This document shows positions 48,895-58,333 of a stretch of DNA of 64,000 bases, piece after piece. Numbering within the stretch: the first letter of the stretch is position 1; each line of letters opens with the position of its first letter. The DNA is from Escherichia hormaechei_A (GTDB lineage Bacteria > Pseudomonadota > Gammaproteobacteria > Enterobacterales > Enterobacteriaceae): positions 1,612,001-1,676,000 of the forward strand of contig CP170191.1 of NCBI GenBank assembly GCA_042434945.1, given 5' to 3'. The translations under genes were made by a program, and so were the position numbers. The notes under the pieces are model-generated. The model made no database searches and had not been told where the DNA came from. It saw only the letters and a program-made list of their open reading frames with translations.

Positions 48895-50868
48895 TTACGG
48901 GGTCACAATGTTAAACCAGAATTCAAATTTATCCATGTAACCGAGCATAGCATCAAGTTTTGCGGCATCGCCGGTCACTTTGATATCGCCGTTATCCTGC
49001 GCCTGTTTAAGCGTCACTTCTTTCAGGATGATTTTATTCAGCGTATCGCGGTTGAGGGTCACGGTCGCGTCAGCGTCTTTCGCTTCGGCGTTCGCCGTGT
49101 GGTTCAGCACGCCATTTTCCAGCTCCAGCTTGTATTTGCCGCCGTCGCTGCCGAGGTCGATGTTAAACACCGATTTTGCATCCGCCGCTTTTTCACCGTT
49201 AATGTGCACCGCCAGATAGTCAAAGAACATTTCTGGCGTCATCGCGCGCACGGTATCCGGGCTGGCGGTGTTCGGGGTCGGTCCTTTCACCACGCCGTTA
49301 CGCAGCTCCTGTGCGCCGGTCAGGTAGAAGTTACGCCACGGGCCTGATTCAGCCTGATAACCCAGCTGCTCCAGCGCATCCGCTTCCAGGTTTCGCGCGG
49401 CCTGATTATTTGGATCGGCAAAGACCACTTTGCTGACCACCTGAGCCACCCAGCGGTAGTTCCCCTGGTCAAAGTCGGTTTTCGCTTTGCTCAGGATGGC
49501 ATCCGCGCCGCCCATATAGTCCACAAATTTCTTCGCGGCTTCTTCAGGCGGCAGTTCGTCCAGGGTCGCCGGGTTGCCGTCAAACCAGCCTAAATAGAGC
49601 ACGTAGGTCGCTTTAACGTCATGGCTGACAGAACCGTAATAGCCACGGTTTGCCCAGGTATTGGCCAGGGAGTTTGGCAGTTTGAAGTTGGCGGCAATCT
49701 CGTCACGGGTCAGCCCTTCGTTCGCCATGCGCAGGGTCTGGTCGTTGATGTAGCGATACAGGTCGCGCTGGCTTTTCAGCAGGTTAACCACGTTGTCGTT
49801 GCCCCATGTCGGCCAGTGGTGCTGCGCCATAATGATTTCGGCTTTATCACCCCAGCGTACAATCGCCTGGTTGATGTATTTCGACCATGGCAACGGCTCA
49901 CGAATTTTCGCGCCGCGCAGGGAGTAGGTGTTGTGCAGGGTATGGGTGACATCTTCCGCAGACTCGATCAGCTTTTTCTCTTCGATATACCAGAGCATCT
50001 CGGAAGGCGCTTCCGATCCCGGCGCGAGCATAAAATCATAGGTCAGGCCGTCGATCACCTCTTTCTGACCATCTTTCTCGATGATATTGGTCGGGGCGAT
50101 CAGGGTCACCGTCCCGGCGGAGGTGGTGGTGCCGAGACCCGCGCCGACCTGGCCCTTCGCATCCGGCTTCAGCAGGTTGCCGTACATATAGCTGGCGCGG
50201 CGGCTCATGACGTTACCCGCCATGATATTCTCCGCGACGGCGGCCTCCATAAATCCGGCGGGCGCGTAGACTTTCACCTTGCCGGACTTCACATCTGCTT
50301 CGTCCACCACGCCGCGCACGCCGCCATAGTGGTCAACGTGGCTGTGGGTGTAAATTACGGCGACAACAGGCTTGTTACCGCGATTTTTATAGTAAAGATC
50401 CATCCCGACTTTGGCCGTTTCCGCCGACACCAGCGGGTCGACCACGGTAATGCCTTCTTTACCTTCAATAATGGTCATGTTTGACAGGTCGAGGTTACGT
50501 ATCTGGTAGACGCCTTCGGTCACTTCAAACAGACCGCTGATGTTAATCAGCTGGGACTGACGCCATAAGCTCGGGTTAACCGAGTCGGGCGCCTTATCGC
50601 CTTCTTTGATAAAAGCGTACTGCTGCGGATCCCAGACGGTGTTGCCTTGCTCACCTTTGATAATGTCCTGAGGCAGCGGGGCAATAAACCCTTTGTGGGC
50701 GTTGGTAAAATCGGTGTTATCGGAGAAAGGAAGCTGGTTGAAGAGTGCGTTGTTGGCCTGTTGCGTTGCTGCGGTGGCATCCTTAGGTGCTTCTGCGGCC
50801 CAGGCGGAACTGGCAGAAATAAAACATCCCGCCAGCGCGAGACTCCTGACGATCTCATTGATTCTCAT
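48895..50868 (-). CDS. Exported alkyl sulfatase (type III, YjcS/SdsA1-like)
   Basis: A 657-residue protein with signal peptide 1-24 (AWA-A), a metallo-beta-lactamase domain whose zinc motif THSHVDHYGG is at about residues 174-183, a second zinc region (ESAEDVTHTLHNTYSLRG ~303-320), a dimerisation domain and a C-terminal SCP2-like domain (~530-657). It would hydrolyse primary alkyl sulphates such as dodecyl sulphate in the periplasm, releasing sulphate and alcohol. It does not belong to the E. coli fea/tyn neighbourhood and was presumably inserted with the cyclase gene. Confidence 0.9.
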   Translation of the reverse strand: MRINEIVRSLALAGCFISASSAWAAEAPKDATAATQQANNALFNQLPFSDNTDFTNAHKGFIAPLPQDIIKGEQGNTVWDPQQYAFIKEGDKAPDSVNPSLWRQSQLINISGLFEVTEGVYQIRNLDLSNMTIIEGKEGITVVDPLVSAETAKVGMDLYYKNRGNKPVVAVIYTHSHVDHYGGVRGVVDEADVKSGKVKVYAPAGFMEAAVAENIMAGNVMSRRASYMYGNLLKPDAKGQVGAGLGTTTSAGTVTLIAPTNIIEKDGQKEVIDGLTYDFMLAPGSEAPSEMLWYIEEKKLIESAEDVTHTLHNTYSLRGAKIREPLPWSKYINQAIVRWGDKAEIIMAQHHWPTWGNDNVVNLLKSQRDLYRYINDQTLRMANEGLTRDEIAANFKLPNSLANTWANRGYYGSVSHDVKATYVLYLGWFDGNPATLDELPPEEAAKKFVDYMGGADAILSKAKTDFDQGNYRWVAQVVSKVVFADPNNQAARNLEADALEQLGYQAESGPWRNFYLTGAQELRNGVVKGPTPNTASPDTVRAMTPEMFFDYLAVHINGEKAADAKSVFNIDLGSDGGKYKLELENGVLNHTANAEAKDADATVTLNRDTLNKIILKEVTLKQAQDNGDIKVTGDAAKLDAMLGYMDKFEFWFNIVTP

Positions 50869-51005
50869 CCTAAAACCTCTCAGTAAACTGTGACGTTGTT
50901 TGTGGGGACTTCGAATCCTGGTGAAAGTGTGTCAAGAAATGCAAAAGGATTAAGCGAGGTAACAATAACTATAATCGGGGAGAGTAATTCAGCAAGTAAG
51001 CGGAT

Positions 51006-51029
51006 GAAAAACCGGGCATTACGCCCGGT
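51006..51029 (-). terminator. Rho-independent terminator of tynA
   Basis: A 7-bp stem ACCGGGC/GCCCGGT with a five-base loop, followed on the minus strand by TTTTTCATCC, just past the tynA stop. Confidence 0.85.
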
Positions 51030-51036
51030 CGGTAGG

Positions 51037-53310
51037 TTATTTCTGCTCTTTTTTCTTGCCGAGCGTTGGCGTCTCGTCAAAGAAATTCCACGGCTTGAGT
51101 AACGTGTGCACCCATTCCGTCGGCATTATCGGCCACTCCTCGGCACGGGCGACATGGGTGGTGCCGGTGGTCATCCAGATGACGTTATCCTGGTCGTTCA
51201 GCGACTCGTTATCTTTGCTGTACTGGCCGAGGCCGGTATCGTGCGTGGAACGGTTCGGGTATTTTCCCTCCGGGTACATCTCGTCGGGATGGTAACGCGT
51301 CACCCACAGCTGTTTATCCATAAAGCTCAGGCGGTGATAAATCCACTCGTCCGGGGCAAACTTCGCGCCGGACGCTACCGGGTGTGTACCGCCCGCGTAA
51401 GGGATGATTTGATACGAGACCGGGTTGCCGATGTGGTTCTCTTTGCTGGTATTGCTCAGCAGGCGGATGGTGCCCGGGTCAAACTTCTGCGCCGCCTGCT
51501 TTTCGGTATCAATATCATACTGATTAACCTGCATGGTGCTGGTGCGCGGTCCGCCAGCGGTGTTCGGTTTGACGTCCGGATCCATGGCCACCAGCTTATT
51601 GTTGATGCCGTCCACGTCCATATCCAGACGGAAGTTGTAGATGTGCTGGTGGGTGGTTCCGACAATATTATGGTCGATCAGCGTTCCGTATCGGGTGTCA
51701 TCCTTCGCGGTGGCATCATGCATGGTTTTCGTCTGCACGCCTTTCACCGCTTCAATGCCCGTAGCCCCTGCATCAATGCCGATAGTGCCGTTTTCGTGGA
51801 ATACCCAGTCGAAGATGTAATCGTAGTTACCCACGGTGCTGACCCAGCGCACCACCAGCTCGCGGCGTTCGGTGCTGACGTTGGGTTTACCTAACTCCTG
51901 ATGCTTATATTCCGGCCCGGCGTAACGCTCGAAAATGGCGATCGCCCGGGGGATCTCCATTGGCGCGCCGGTGTAATCCGGGATGGTTTCGTTGAGCATC
52001 ACGGCGTTAGACGGAACATCCTTGCCGCGCACCAGCGGGGAGGTCAGGGTACCCATGCCGTAATCGCCGGAGTCCAGGTAGGCTTTAAAGTACCAGCCGA
52101 TATCCGGGTCGCCGTACGGCACAATCATGCCGCCGAGCGATCCCTGATACATCACCTGTCGCTTTTTGCCGTTGTCGTTATAGGTCACGGTGGAGATTAT
52201 CGGGCCGACGCGTGAGTCCAGGCTCAGATGAAAATCCCAGTTCTGCCAGTGCACCCTATCCCCGGTGATGGTGTAGTTCTTGCCTTCCGGCTCGATAATC
52301 TCCAGCGGTTTTTTCACCGTTTCAACGCGGTCGCGGCCATCATAAGGGCGCGGCGTGAGCGGAACCGGCACGACCGGGCCTTCCTCAATCTTCTGGATTT
52401 TCTTCTGCTCGAGATCCACCACCGCAACCAGGTTTTCGATCGGGTGCGCCCAGTAGTTACCGTCGCCCACGTCGAGATAGCTGATCACTTTCAGCAGGCG
52501 GTCTTCCTGTTTCAGCCCATCCTTGCCGTCAAAAAAGCCGACGGTAAGCGGAGTGGTGATCACTTTCTTCGGGTCGGTAATGCCGCGCTTTTTCAGCACG
52601 GCGGCAAACTCCGGGCTTTCATTGATGATCTGCTGCACGGTATTGAAGTCATCCAGCAGCACCATGCCGTGCGCGTCTTTGATCGGCTCCCAGCGGAGGA
52701 TCTTTTTGTCCTTCAGATCCACCCGGCTTTCGATGATGTGTTTACCATCAAGCATGATGATATTGGCCTGGCGGGGCGCATCCACCGCCGTGCCGTTAAG
52801 CACAAAGTCCCAGACTTTGGCCTTTTCTGGCTCCGCCAGCGCAATCTGGGTAAAGCGGGTATTGGGTTTAAAATCCGCAGAGGCTTTCACAATGGCTACG
52901 GCCTGGTTGATTTCATCAGCCGTCAGCGCGTTTAACGGGTGGGGGCTTTTTTCAACCTGGAATGTCTGATCAAGACCGGACTGAAAAACATCGTTGATAA
53001 AGGTCTCCGGGATAAACGCCTTATTGTTCTTCATCACCACGGGCACCTGGAGCGTCAGCGGTTTGCCGTTAACGATGGCGGTATTTGCGCCGGGTTTGAC
53101 CTTCACAAAGGCACCGTCTTTGACGATGGTGAACATCTGGGCGTAATCATCCCACTGCACGTCCGCGCCAAACGCGTGAAGCGTTTTGTCCATCGGGACC
53201 ATATGCGCCTCGCTGCCGTGAGCGTAAACAGGGGATTGCCAGGCGCAACAGAGCGCAACGGCCATGGCCAGTGCCGTTCTACGGGCAGAAAAAGAAGAAT
53301 TGCTTCCCAT
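51037..53310 (-). CDS. tynA: Copper-containing primary amine oxidase
   Basis: A 757-residue periplasmic enzyme (E. coli length 757) from the ATG at 53310, which gives a signal peptide (MGSNSSFSARRTALAMAVAL, cleavage near VYA-H) and has a GAGGT ribosome-binding site; a 69-codon extension was rejected. The topaquinone precursor Tyr is in TVGNYDY (~496). Copper His ligands lie in HQHIYNFRLD (~553) and the C-terminal MPTEWVHTLLKPWNFFDETP. It converts phenylethylamine/tyramine to aldehyde, ammonia and H2O2. It is activated by FeaR, with sites upstream. Confidence 0.96.
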   Translation of the reverse strand: MGSNSSFSARRTALAMAVALCCAWQSPVYAHGSEAHMVPMDKTLHAFGADVQWDDYAQMFTIVKDGAFVKVKPGANTAIVNGKPLTLQVPVVMKNNKAFIPETFINDVFQSGLDQTFQVEKSPHPLNALTADEINQAVAIVKASADFKPNTRFTQIALAEPEKAKVWDFVLNGTAVDAPRQANIIMLDGKHIIESRVDLKDKKILRWEPIKDAHGMVLLDDFNTVQQIINESPEFAAVLKKRGITDPKKVITTPLTVGFFDGKDGLKQEDRLLKVISYLDVGDGNYWAHPIENLVAVVDLEQKKIQKIEEGPVVPVPLTPRPYDGRDRVETVKKPLEIIEPEGKNYTITGDRVHWQNWDFHLSLDSRVGPIISTVTYNDNGKKRQVMYQGSLGGMIVPYGDPDIGWYFKAYLDSGDYGMGTLTSPLVRGKDVPSNAVMLNETIPDYTGAPMEIPRAIAIFERYAGPEYKHQELGKPNVSTERRELVVRWVSTVGNYDYIFDWVFHENGTIGIDAGATGIEAVKGVQTKTMHDATAKDDTRYGTLIDHNIVGTTHQHIYNFRLDMDVDGINNKLVAMDPDVKPNTAGGPRTSTMQVNQYDIDTEKQAAQKFDPGTIRLLSNTSKENHIGNPVSYQIIPYAGGTHPVASGAKFAPDEWIYHRLSFMDKQLWVTRYHPDEMYPEGKYPNRSTHDTGLGQYSKDNESLNDQDNVIWMTTGTTHVARAEEWPIMPTEWVHTLLKPWNFFDETPTLGKKKEQK

Positions 53311-53380
53311 CGCAGACCTCATCTTGTTGTGTTTATTGTGTTGTGTCAGCCTTATCCTGACAGGCGCGCACGAAAAGCGT

Positions 53381-53417
53381 TTGCCTGCATCTGCCAGGTT
53401 GTTTGTCAGTCTTGCCA
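53381..53417 (-). promoter_or_regulatory. FeaR-type sites upstream of tynA
   Basis: On the minus strand TGGCA-N8-AAA at 53402-53417 matches the FeaR consensus exactly. A second TGGCA starts 21 bp downstream (53381-53396) with N8-CAA, one mismatch. The two-turn spacing equals that before feaB and supports joint control of feaB and tynA. Confidence 0.7.
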
Positions 53418-53462
53418 GGTTAAAAAAAGAGCGGGGGTGCATCACACCCCGGTCAGGTAGTA

Positions 53463-53492
53463 GTAGGCCGGGTAAGCGGAGCGACACCCGGC
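53463..53492. repeat. REP element between paaZ and tynA
   Basis: A single REP palindrome with GTAGGCCGGGTAAGCGGAGC and ACACCCGGC arms, in the 196-bp gap between the paaZ stop and the tynA upstream region. Confidence 0.7.
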
Positions 53493-53506
53493 AAGAAAGA
53501 GGTGGG

Positions 53507-55545
53507 TCAGAAGTCACCCTGCTGGCGCGCCACCAGCGTCAGGATGGAGTAGAGCGCCACGGCCTGCTGGTGCTGGTTGAAGATCTCCACCGCCCATTCC
53601 ACCACTCCGGTGGGTTTTTCCTCGGCAGTGCGCTGTTTCTTCAGCGTTTTACGTTTACAGGTCAGGCGCACCTGAATGGTATCACCCGGCTTGACCGGCT
53701 CAATAAAGCGCAGGTTTTCCATGCCGTAGTTGGCAATAACCGGCCCAACCCCGGCATCGACAAACAGCCCCGCCGCGGCGGAAATCAGGAAATAACCGTG
53801 TACCACGCGCTCACCAAAAATCGACTCCGCCGCGCCAATTTTGTCCATATGGGCGTAGAAATGATCCCCGCTCAGGCAGGCAAAATTCACGATATCCGCT
53901 TCCGTCAGGGTACGACGCGGGGTCAGCAGGCTGTCGCCCGGCTGTAACTCCTCGAAGTATTTACGGAACGGATGAACGCGATCTTCCTGCACCTCCGCGC
54001 CACGAACCCACTGTTTACCGATCGCGGCGAGCATGGACGGGCTGCCCTGAATGGCCGTGCGCTGAAGATAGTGCTTCACCGCGCGCAGGCCGCCCAGCTC
54101 TTCGCCGCCGCCCGCACGTCCCGGACCACCGTGCACCAGCTGCGGCAGCGGTGAACCGTGGCCGGTGGATTCTTTCGAGGATTCCTGGTTGAGGATCTGA
54201 ATACGTCCGTGGGCGCGCGCTGCCCCGGCAATAAACTGCCGCGCCACGCGGGTATCTGCCGTAACCAGCGTTCCCGCCAGGCTGCCGCCGCCCGCCCGCG
54301 CCAGCTGCATGGCGTGTTCGGTGTTACGGCAGGGCATCAGGGTTGCGACGGGGCCAAAGGCTTCGGTGGCGTGAACGGCCGGGGTTTCGTCCGGCTGCGG
54401 GCAGAACAGCAGGGTGGGCGGGAAGAATGCGCCAGCCGCCTGCAAATCGGCTTTACCACCCAGACGGATCTGGCAGCCCGCGGCAAGCAGATGATCGACT
54501 TTTTCCTGCACGTCAGCACGTTGCTCACCGTTGACGAGGGCCCCCATCTTCACCCCTTCATGGGCCGGATCGCCGACGACCACTTTCTCCAGCCGCGCAA
54601 TCAGCGCCTGGCTGACGGCGTCAACCTGCGCTTCCGGCACGATGATGCGGCGGATGGCGGTACATTTTTGTCCGGCTTTGGCGGTCATCTCGCGCACCAC
54701 TTCTCGGATAAACAGCGCAAACTCCGGGTGTTCCGGCGTCACGTCCTCACCCAGCACGCAGCAGTTGAGAGAATCTGCTTCCATGGTAAACGGAATGGAA
54801 TGCGCGACGATATTCGGGTGGACGCGCAGACTCTGCCCGGTGCTGGCCGATCCGGTAAACGTCACCACGTCCTGGCTGTCGAGCTGGTTCAACAGATCGC
54901 CCGCGCCACCGCAGATCAGACTAATTGCGCCTTCGGGAACAAGACCACTATCGACAATTGATTTCACCATCGCCTGAGTCCAGTTGGGCCGTCGCGGTAG
55001 CTGGTTTGATGATGGCTGGCATTCCGCCAGCCACGTTGGTGCCAGCTTTTCCAGCATTCCCCAGCAGGGGAAGTTAAAGGCGTTAATATGCACTGCCACG
55101 CCTGACTTTGAGGTCAGTACATGGCGCGCGGCAAATCCACCTTCTTTCGATAAGGGGATCAATTCATCTTCCGGCCACAGGTATCGTCAGGCAGCTCCCG
55201 GCTACCGAGGCTTGCGTAGGTGAAGAGGGTGCCGATACCGCCTTCAATATCCACCCAGCTGTCGGCCTTCGTCGCGCCGGTCTGAGCTGACAGGGCATAA
55301 AAGCGATCCTTCTGGCTCAGCAGATGTTTGGCCACCGCCTTCAGCATGGCGGCGCGCTCGATAAAGCTCATTGCGTGGAGCGCTTCTCCGCCGTGTTCAA
55401 TGGCGTAACGGCGCGCGGCCGCCATATCCAGCCCTTCGCTGGTGACTTCAAATAGCGTTTCCCCGCTGATGGCGTGGGTGATGGTGCGCTCGCGGCCCCG
55501 GCCTGATTGCCAGGTGCCGGACAAGAAGCTGGCTAACTGCTGCAT
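53507..55545 (-). pseudogene. paaZ: Oxepin-CoA hydrolase/aldehyde dehydrogenase PaaZ, frameshifted as read
   Basis: A bifunctional ring-opening enzyme of phenylacetate catabolism: N-terminal aldehyde dehydrogenase (to ~residue 520; Cys in AGQKCTAIRR) and C-terminal MaoC-like hydratase (~545-679, LSGDHFYAHMD). As read it is broken. A missing base near 55180 ends the first part after SRELPDDT. A missing base near 55027 and an extra base near 54980 enclose about 17 out-of-frame codons. Correcting these gives about 679 residues. The sequence is diverged from E. coli like its neighbours on this side. It is divergent from paaA. The single-base, homopolymer nature of the changes suggests sequencing error. 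Confidence 0.88.
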
Positions 55546-55575
55546 TTCTTCTCTCCAGATGTTTCGTAATTTCAC

Positions 55576-55830
55576 TATAAATAGTTTGATCGCGAATCAT
55601 AAAAATCAAGCTGAGTTTTAATGAATTGTTAACGCTGTGATCTGTATTGCTTAACCTGACCACCCAGAAGCCTTGCGTTATCGGCCTTTCATGAAAAGGC
55701 TTGCGAGCGTCGTCACAAAATAAACAAACGCTTCTTGGGGTTATATTTAACCTTTGTGTAACTTTTAAGAAACCAAATGATTCACCATTTTGCTATTTAT
55801 GGTGATTTAACGAATCACAAAGGTGATGAC
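55576..55830. promoter_or_regulatory. Divergent paaZ-paaA promoter region
   Basis: A 255-bp AT-rich divergent control region. In E. coli it holds the Pz and Pa promoters, activated by CRP and IHF and repressed by PaaX. The right-hand ~60 bp look E. coli-like, whereas the paaZ side is not; the change in sequence character described in the findings falls somewhere in this interval. Confidence 0.6.
55778..55817 (+). promoter_or_regulatory. PaaX operator-type inverted repeat before paaA
   Basis: TGATTC (55778-55783) and GAATCA (55812-55817) form an inverted repeat with a 28-bp spacer, the layout described for PaaX operators at Pa. It ends 13 bp before the paaA start. PaaX would repress until phenylacetyl-CoA binds; paaX itself is not in the window. 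Confidence 0.7.
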
Positions 55831-56760
55831 GTGACCCAAGAAGAACGCTTTGAGCAACGGATAGCCCAGGAAACGGCTATCGAGCCACAGGACTGGATGC
55901 CCGATGCTTACCGAAAGACATTGATCCGCCAGATTGGGCAGCATGCGCACTCCGAGATTGTTGGTATGTTGCCTGAAGGTAACTGGATCACTCGCGCACC
56001 AACCTTGCGGCGTAAAGCCATTCTGTTGGCCAAAGTGCAGGATGAAGCCGGTCATGGTCTGTATCTCTATAGCGCCGCCGAAACACTGGGCTGCGCCAGA
56101 GAAGACATCTACCAAAAAATGCTCGACGGACGGATGAAATATTCCTCCATCTTTAATTATCCGACATTGAGTTGGGCTGATATCGGTGTTATCGGCTGGC
56201 TGGTGGATGGCGCAGCGATCGTCAATCAGGTGGCGTTATGCCGCACTTCTTATGGCCCGTATGCCAGAGCAATGGTGAAAATCTGCAAAGAAGAGAGTTT
56301 TCACCAGCGTCAGGGGTTTGAAGCCTGCATGGCACTGGCGCAGGGCAGCGAAGCTCAAAAGCAGATGTTGCAAGACGCCATTAACCGTTTCTGGTGGCCA
56401 GCCTTAATGATGTTCGGGCCAAACGATGATAACTCGCCAAACAGCGCCAGAAGTCTCACCTGGAAAATCAAACGTTTCACCAACGACGAACTCCGCCAGC
56501 GTTTCGTGGATAACACCGTTCCACAGGTTGAAATGCTCGGTATGACCGTTCCTGACCCGGATCTGCATTTTGACACTGAAAGCGGTCACTACCGCTTTGG
56601 TGAGATCGACTGGCAGGAGTTTAACGAAGTAATTAACGGTCGCGGAATTTGTAATCAGGAGAGGCTCGACGCCAAACGTAAAGCCTGGGAAGAAGGTACC
56701 TGGGTACGGGAAGCAGCGCTGGCCCATGCACAAAAACAACATGCCCGTAAGGTCGCATAA
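55831..56760 (+). CDS. paaA: Phenylacetyl-CoA 1,2-epoxidase subunit PaaA
   Basis: The 309-residue catalytic subunit of the PaaABCE monooxygenase. The start is the GTG at 55831 (RBS AAAGGTGAT); an upstream ATG at 55777 lies inside the operator and was rejected. It is a ferritin-like di-iron protein: Glu/His ligands include the EAGHG motif in VQDEAGHGLYLYSAAE (~residues 69-84) and EESFHQRQGF (~151-160). It forms epoxide on the ring of phenylacetyl-CoA with O2. The protein looks essentially identical to E. coli PaaA from memory. Confidence 0.95.
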   Translation: MTQEERFEQRIAQETAIEPQDWMPDAYRKTLIRQIGQHAHSEIVGMLPEGNWITRAPTLRRKAILLAKVQDEAGHGLYLYSAAETLGCAREDIYQKMLDGRMKYSSIFNYPTLSWADIGVIGWLVDGAAIVNQVALCRTSYGPYARAMVKICKEESFHQRQGFEACMALAQGSEAQKQMLQDAINRFWWPALMMFGPNDDNSPNSARSLTWKIKRFTNDELRQRFVDNTVPQVEMLGMTVPDPDLHFDTESGHYRFGEIDWQEFNEVINGRGICNQERLDAKRKAWEEGTWVREAALAHAQKQHARKVA

Positions 56761-56771
56761 GGAGATTCAAA

Positions 56772-57059
56772 ATGAGTAATGTTTACTGGCCGTTATACGA
56801 AGTTTTCGTGCGTGGCAAACAGGGCTTATCACACCGCCATGTTGGCAGTTTACATGCTGCCGATGAGCGGATGGCACTGGAAAATGCCCGTGATGCTTAC
56901 ACCCGTCGTAGCGAAGGATGTTCAATTTGGGTGGTGAAGGCGAGTGAAATTGTTGCCTCGCAACCGGAAGAACGCGGTGAATTTTTTGATCCGGCTGAAA
57001 GCAAGGTCTATCGCCATCCAACGTTTTACACCATCCCTGATGGCATTGAGCACATGTGA
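56772..57059 (+). CDS. paaB: Epoxidase accessory subunit PaaB
   Basis: A 95-residue small subunit of the phenylacetyl-CoA epoxidase needed for assembly of the active PaaABCE complex. It begins MSNVYWPLYEVFVRGKQGLS, with LENARDAYTRR in the middle. It follows paaA by 11 bp with GGAGATTC as ribosome-binding site. Sequence appears identical to the E. coli protein. Confidence 0.95.
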   Translation: MSNVYWPLYEVFVRGKQGLSHRHVGSLHAADERMALENARDAYTRRSEGCSIWVVKASEIVASQPEERGEFFDPAESKVYRHPTFYTIPDGIEHM

Positions 57060-57067
57060 GGTCGGAA

Positions 57068-57814
57068 ATGAATCAGTTAACGGCTTACACCTTGCGCCTG
57101 GGCGATAACTGCCTGGTGCTCTCCCAGCGGTTGGGTGAATGGTGCGGTCACGCACCGGAACTGGAAATCGATCTCGCACTGGCAAACATTGGCCTCGATT
57201 TATTAGGTCAGGCACGCAACTTCTTATCGTATGCCGCTGAATTAGCGGGAGAAGGCGATGAAGATACCCTGGCCTTCACCCGAGACGAGCGCCAGTTCAG
57301 CAACTTATTGTTGGTTGAACAACCAAACGGCAATTTTGCCGACACCATTGCACGCCAGTATTTCATCGATGCATGGCATGTGGCGCTCTTTACCCGTCTG
57401 ATGGAAAGCCGTGATCCGCAACTGGCGGCGATTTCTGCCAAAGCAATTAAAGAAGCGCGCTATCACCTGCGTTTTAGTCGTGGCTGGCTGGAGCGACTGG
57501 GCAATGGTACTGACGTATCAGGGCAAAAGATGCAGCAGGCCATCAACAAGTTGTGGCGTTTTACCGCCGAACTGTTCGATGCCGACGAGATTGATATTGC
57601 ACTGAGTGAAGAGGGTATTGCGGTTGATCCACGCACTTTACGCGCAGCGTGGGAAGCCGAAGTTTTTGCCGGGATCAACGAAGCCACATTGAACGTACCG
57701 CAAGAGCAGGCGTATCGCACTGGCGGTAAAAAAGGACTGCATACCGAACACCTTGGACCCATGCTGGCAGAAATGCAGTATCTCCAGCGTGTCTTGCCCG
57801 GTCAGCAATGGTAA
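57068..57814 (+). CDS. paaC: Epoxidase structural subunit PaaC
   Basis: A 248-residue ferritin-like subunit that pairs with PaaA but lacks a functional di-iron site. It begins MNQLTAYTLRLGDNCLVLSQ; the start was set at this ATG (GAGGTCGG ribosome-binding site), giving the family length. Central FIDAWHVALFTRLMESRDPQ is characteristic. It is nine bases after paaB and stops 14 bases before the paaD ATG chosen here. Confidence 0.95.
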   Translation: MNQLTAYTLRLGDNCLVLSQRLGEWCGHAPELEIDLALANIGLDLLGQARNFLSYAAELAGEGDEDTLAFTRDERQFSNLLLVEQPNGNFADTIARQYFIDAWHVALFTRLMESRDPQLAAISAKAIKEARYHLRFSRGWLERLGNGTDVSGQKMQQAINKLWRFTAELFDADEIDIALSEEGIAVDPRTLRAAWEAEVFAGINEATLNVPQEQAYRTGGKKGLHTEHLGPMLAEMQYLQRVLPGQQW

Positions 57815-57828
57815 CAGAGGAGATGGGT

Positions 57829-58326
57829 ATGCAACGTCTGGCCACCATTGCACCGCCACAGGTTCATGAGATATGGGCGCTACTCAGCCAGATCCCGGAC
57901 CCGGAGATCCCGGTGCTGACCATTACTGATTTAGGCATGGTGCGTAATGTGACACAGATGGGAGAAGGATGGGTGATCGGCTTTACGCCGACATATTCCG
58001 GTTGTCCGGCAACGGAACATTTGATTGGCGCGATACGTGAGGCAATGACAACCAACGGGTTTACCCCCGTTCAGGTTGTGCTGCAACTCGACCCGGCATG
58101 GACCACCGACTGGATGACCCCCGATGCCCGTGAGCGTCTGCGAGAGTATGGCATTAGCCCGCCCGCCGGACACAGTTGCCATGCCCATTTGCCGCCAGAA
58201 GTACGTTGCCCGCGCTGCGCCAGCGTCCATACCACACTTATCAGTGAATTTGGTTCCACGGCCTGCAAAGCATTGTACCGCTGCGATAGTTGCCGCGAAC
58301 CTTTCGATTATTTCAAATGTATTTGA
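57829..58326 (+). CDS. paaD: Fe-S assembly-type protein PaaD
   Basis: A 165-residue protein of the MIP18/DUF59 type (LSQIPDPEIPVLTITDLGMV near residue 19; TPTYSGCPATEHL) followed by a zinc-ribbon-like C-terminus with CPRCASVH and CDSCREPFDYFKC. It is thought to help build the iron centres of the epoxidase or its reductase PaaE. Start at ATG 57829; a start two codons upstream is also possible. Reads intact and like the E. coli protein. Confidence 0.92.
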   Translation: MQRLATIAPPQVHEIWALLSQIPDPEIPVLTITDLGMVRNVTQMGEGWVIGFTPTYSGCPATEHLIGAIREAMTTNGFTPVQVVLQLDPAWTTDWMTPDARERLREYGISPPAGHSCHAHLPPEVRCPRCASVHTTLISEFGSTACKALYRCDSCREPFDYFKCI

Positions 58327-58333
58327 GGATGCC

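Noticed and set aside
54158..54961. 267-codon open reading antisense to paaZ
   Set aside because: A GC-driven shadow of the aldehyde dehydrogenase gene with no domain or ribosome-binding site.
55777..55830. Upstream ATG start for paaA
   Set aside because: It would place the first 18 codons inside the PaaX inverted repeat; the GTG at 55831 has a good ribosome-binding site and gives the known length.
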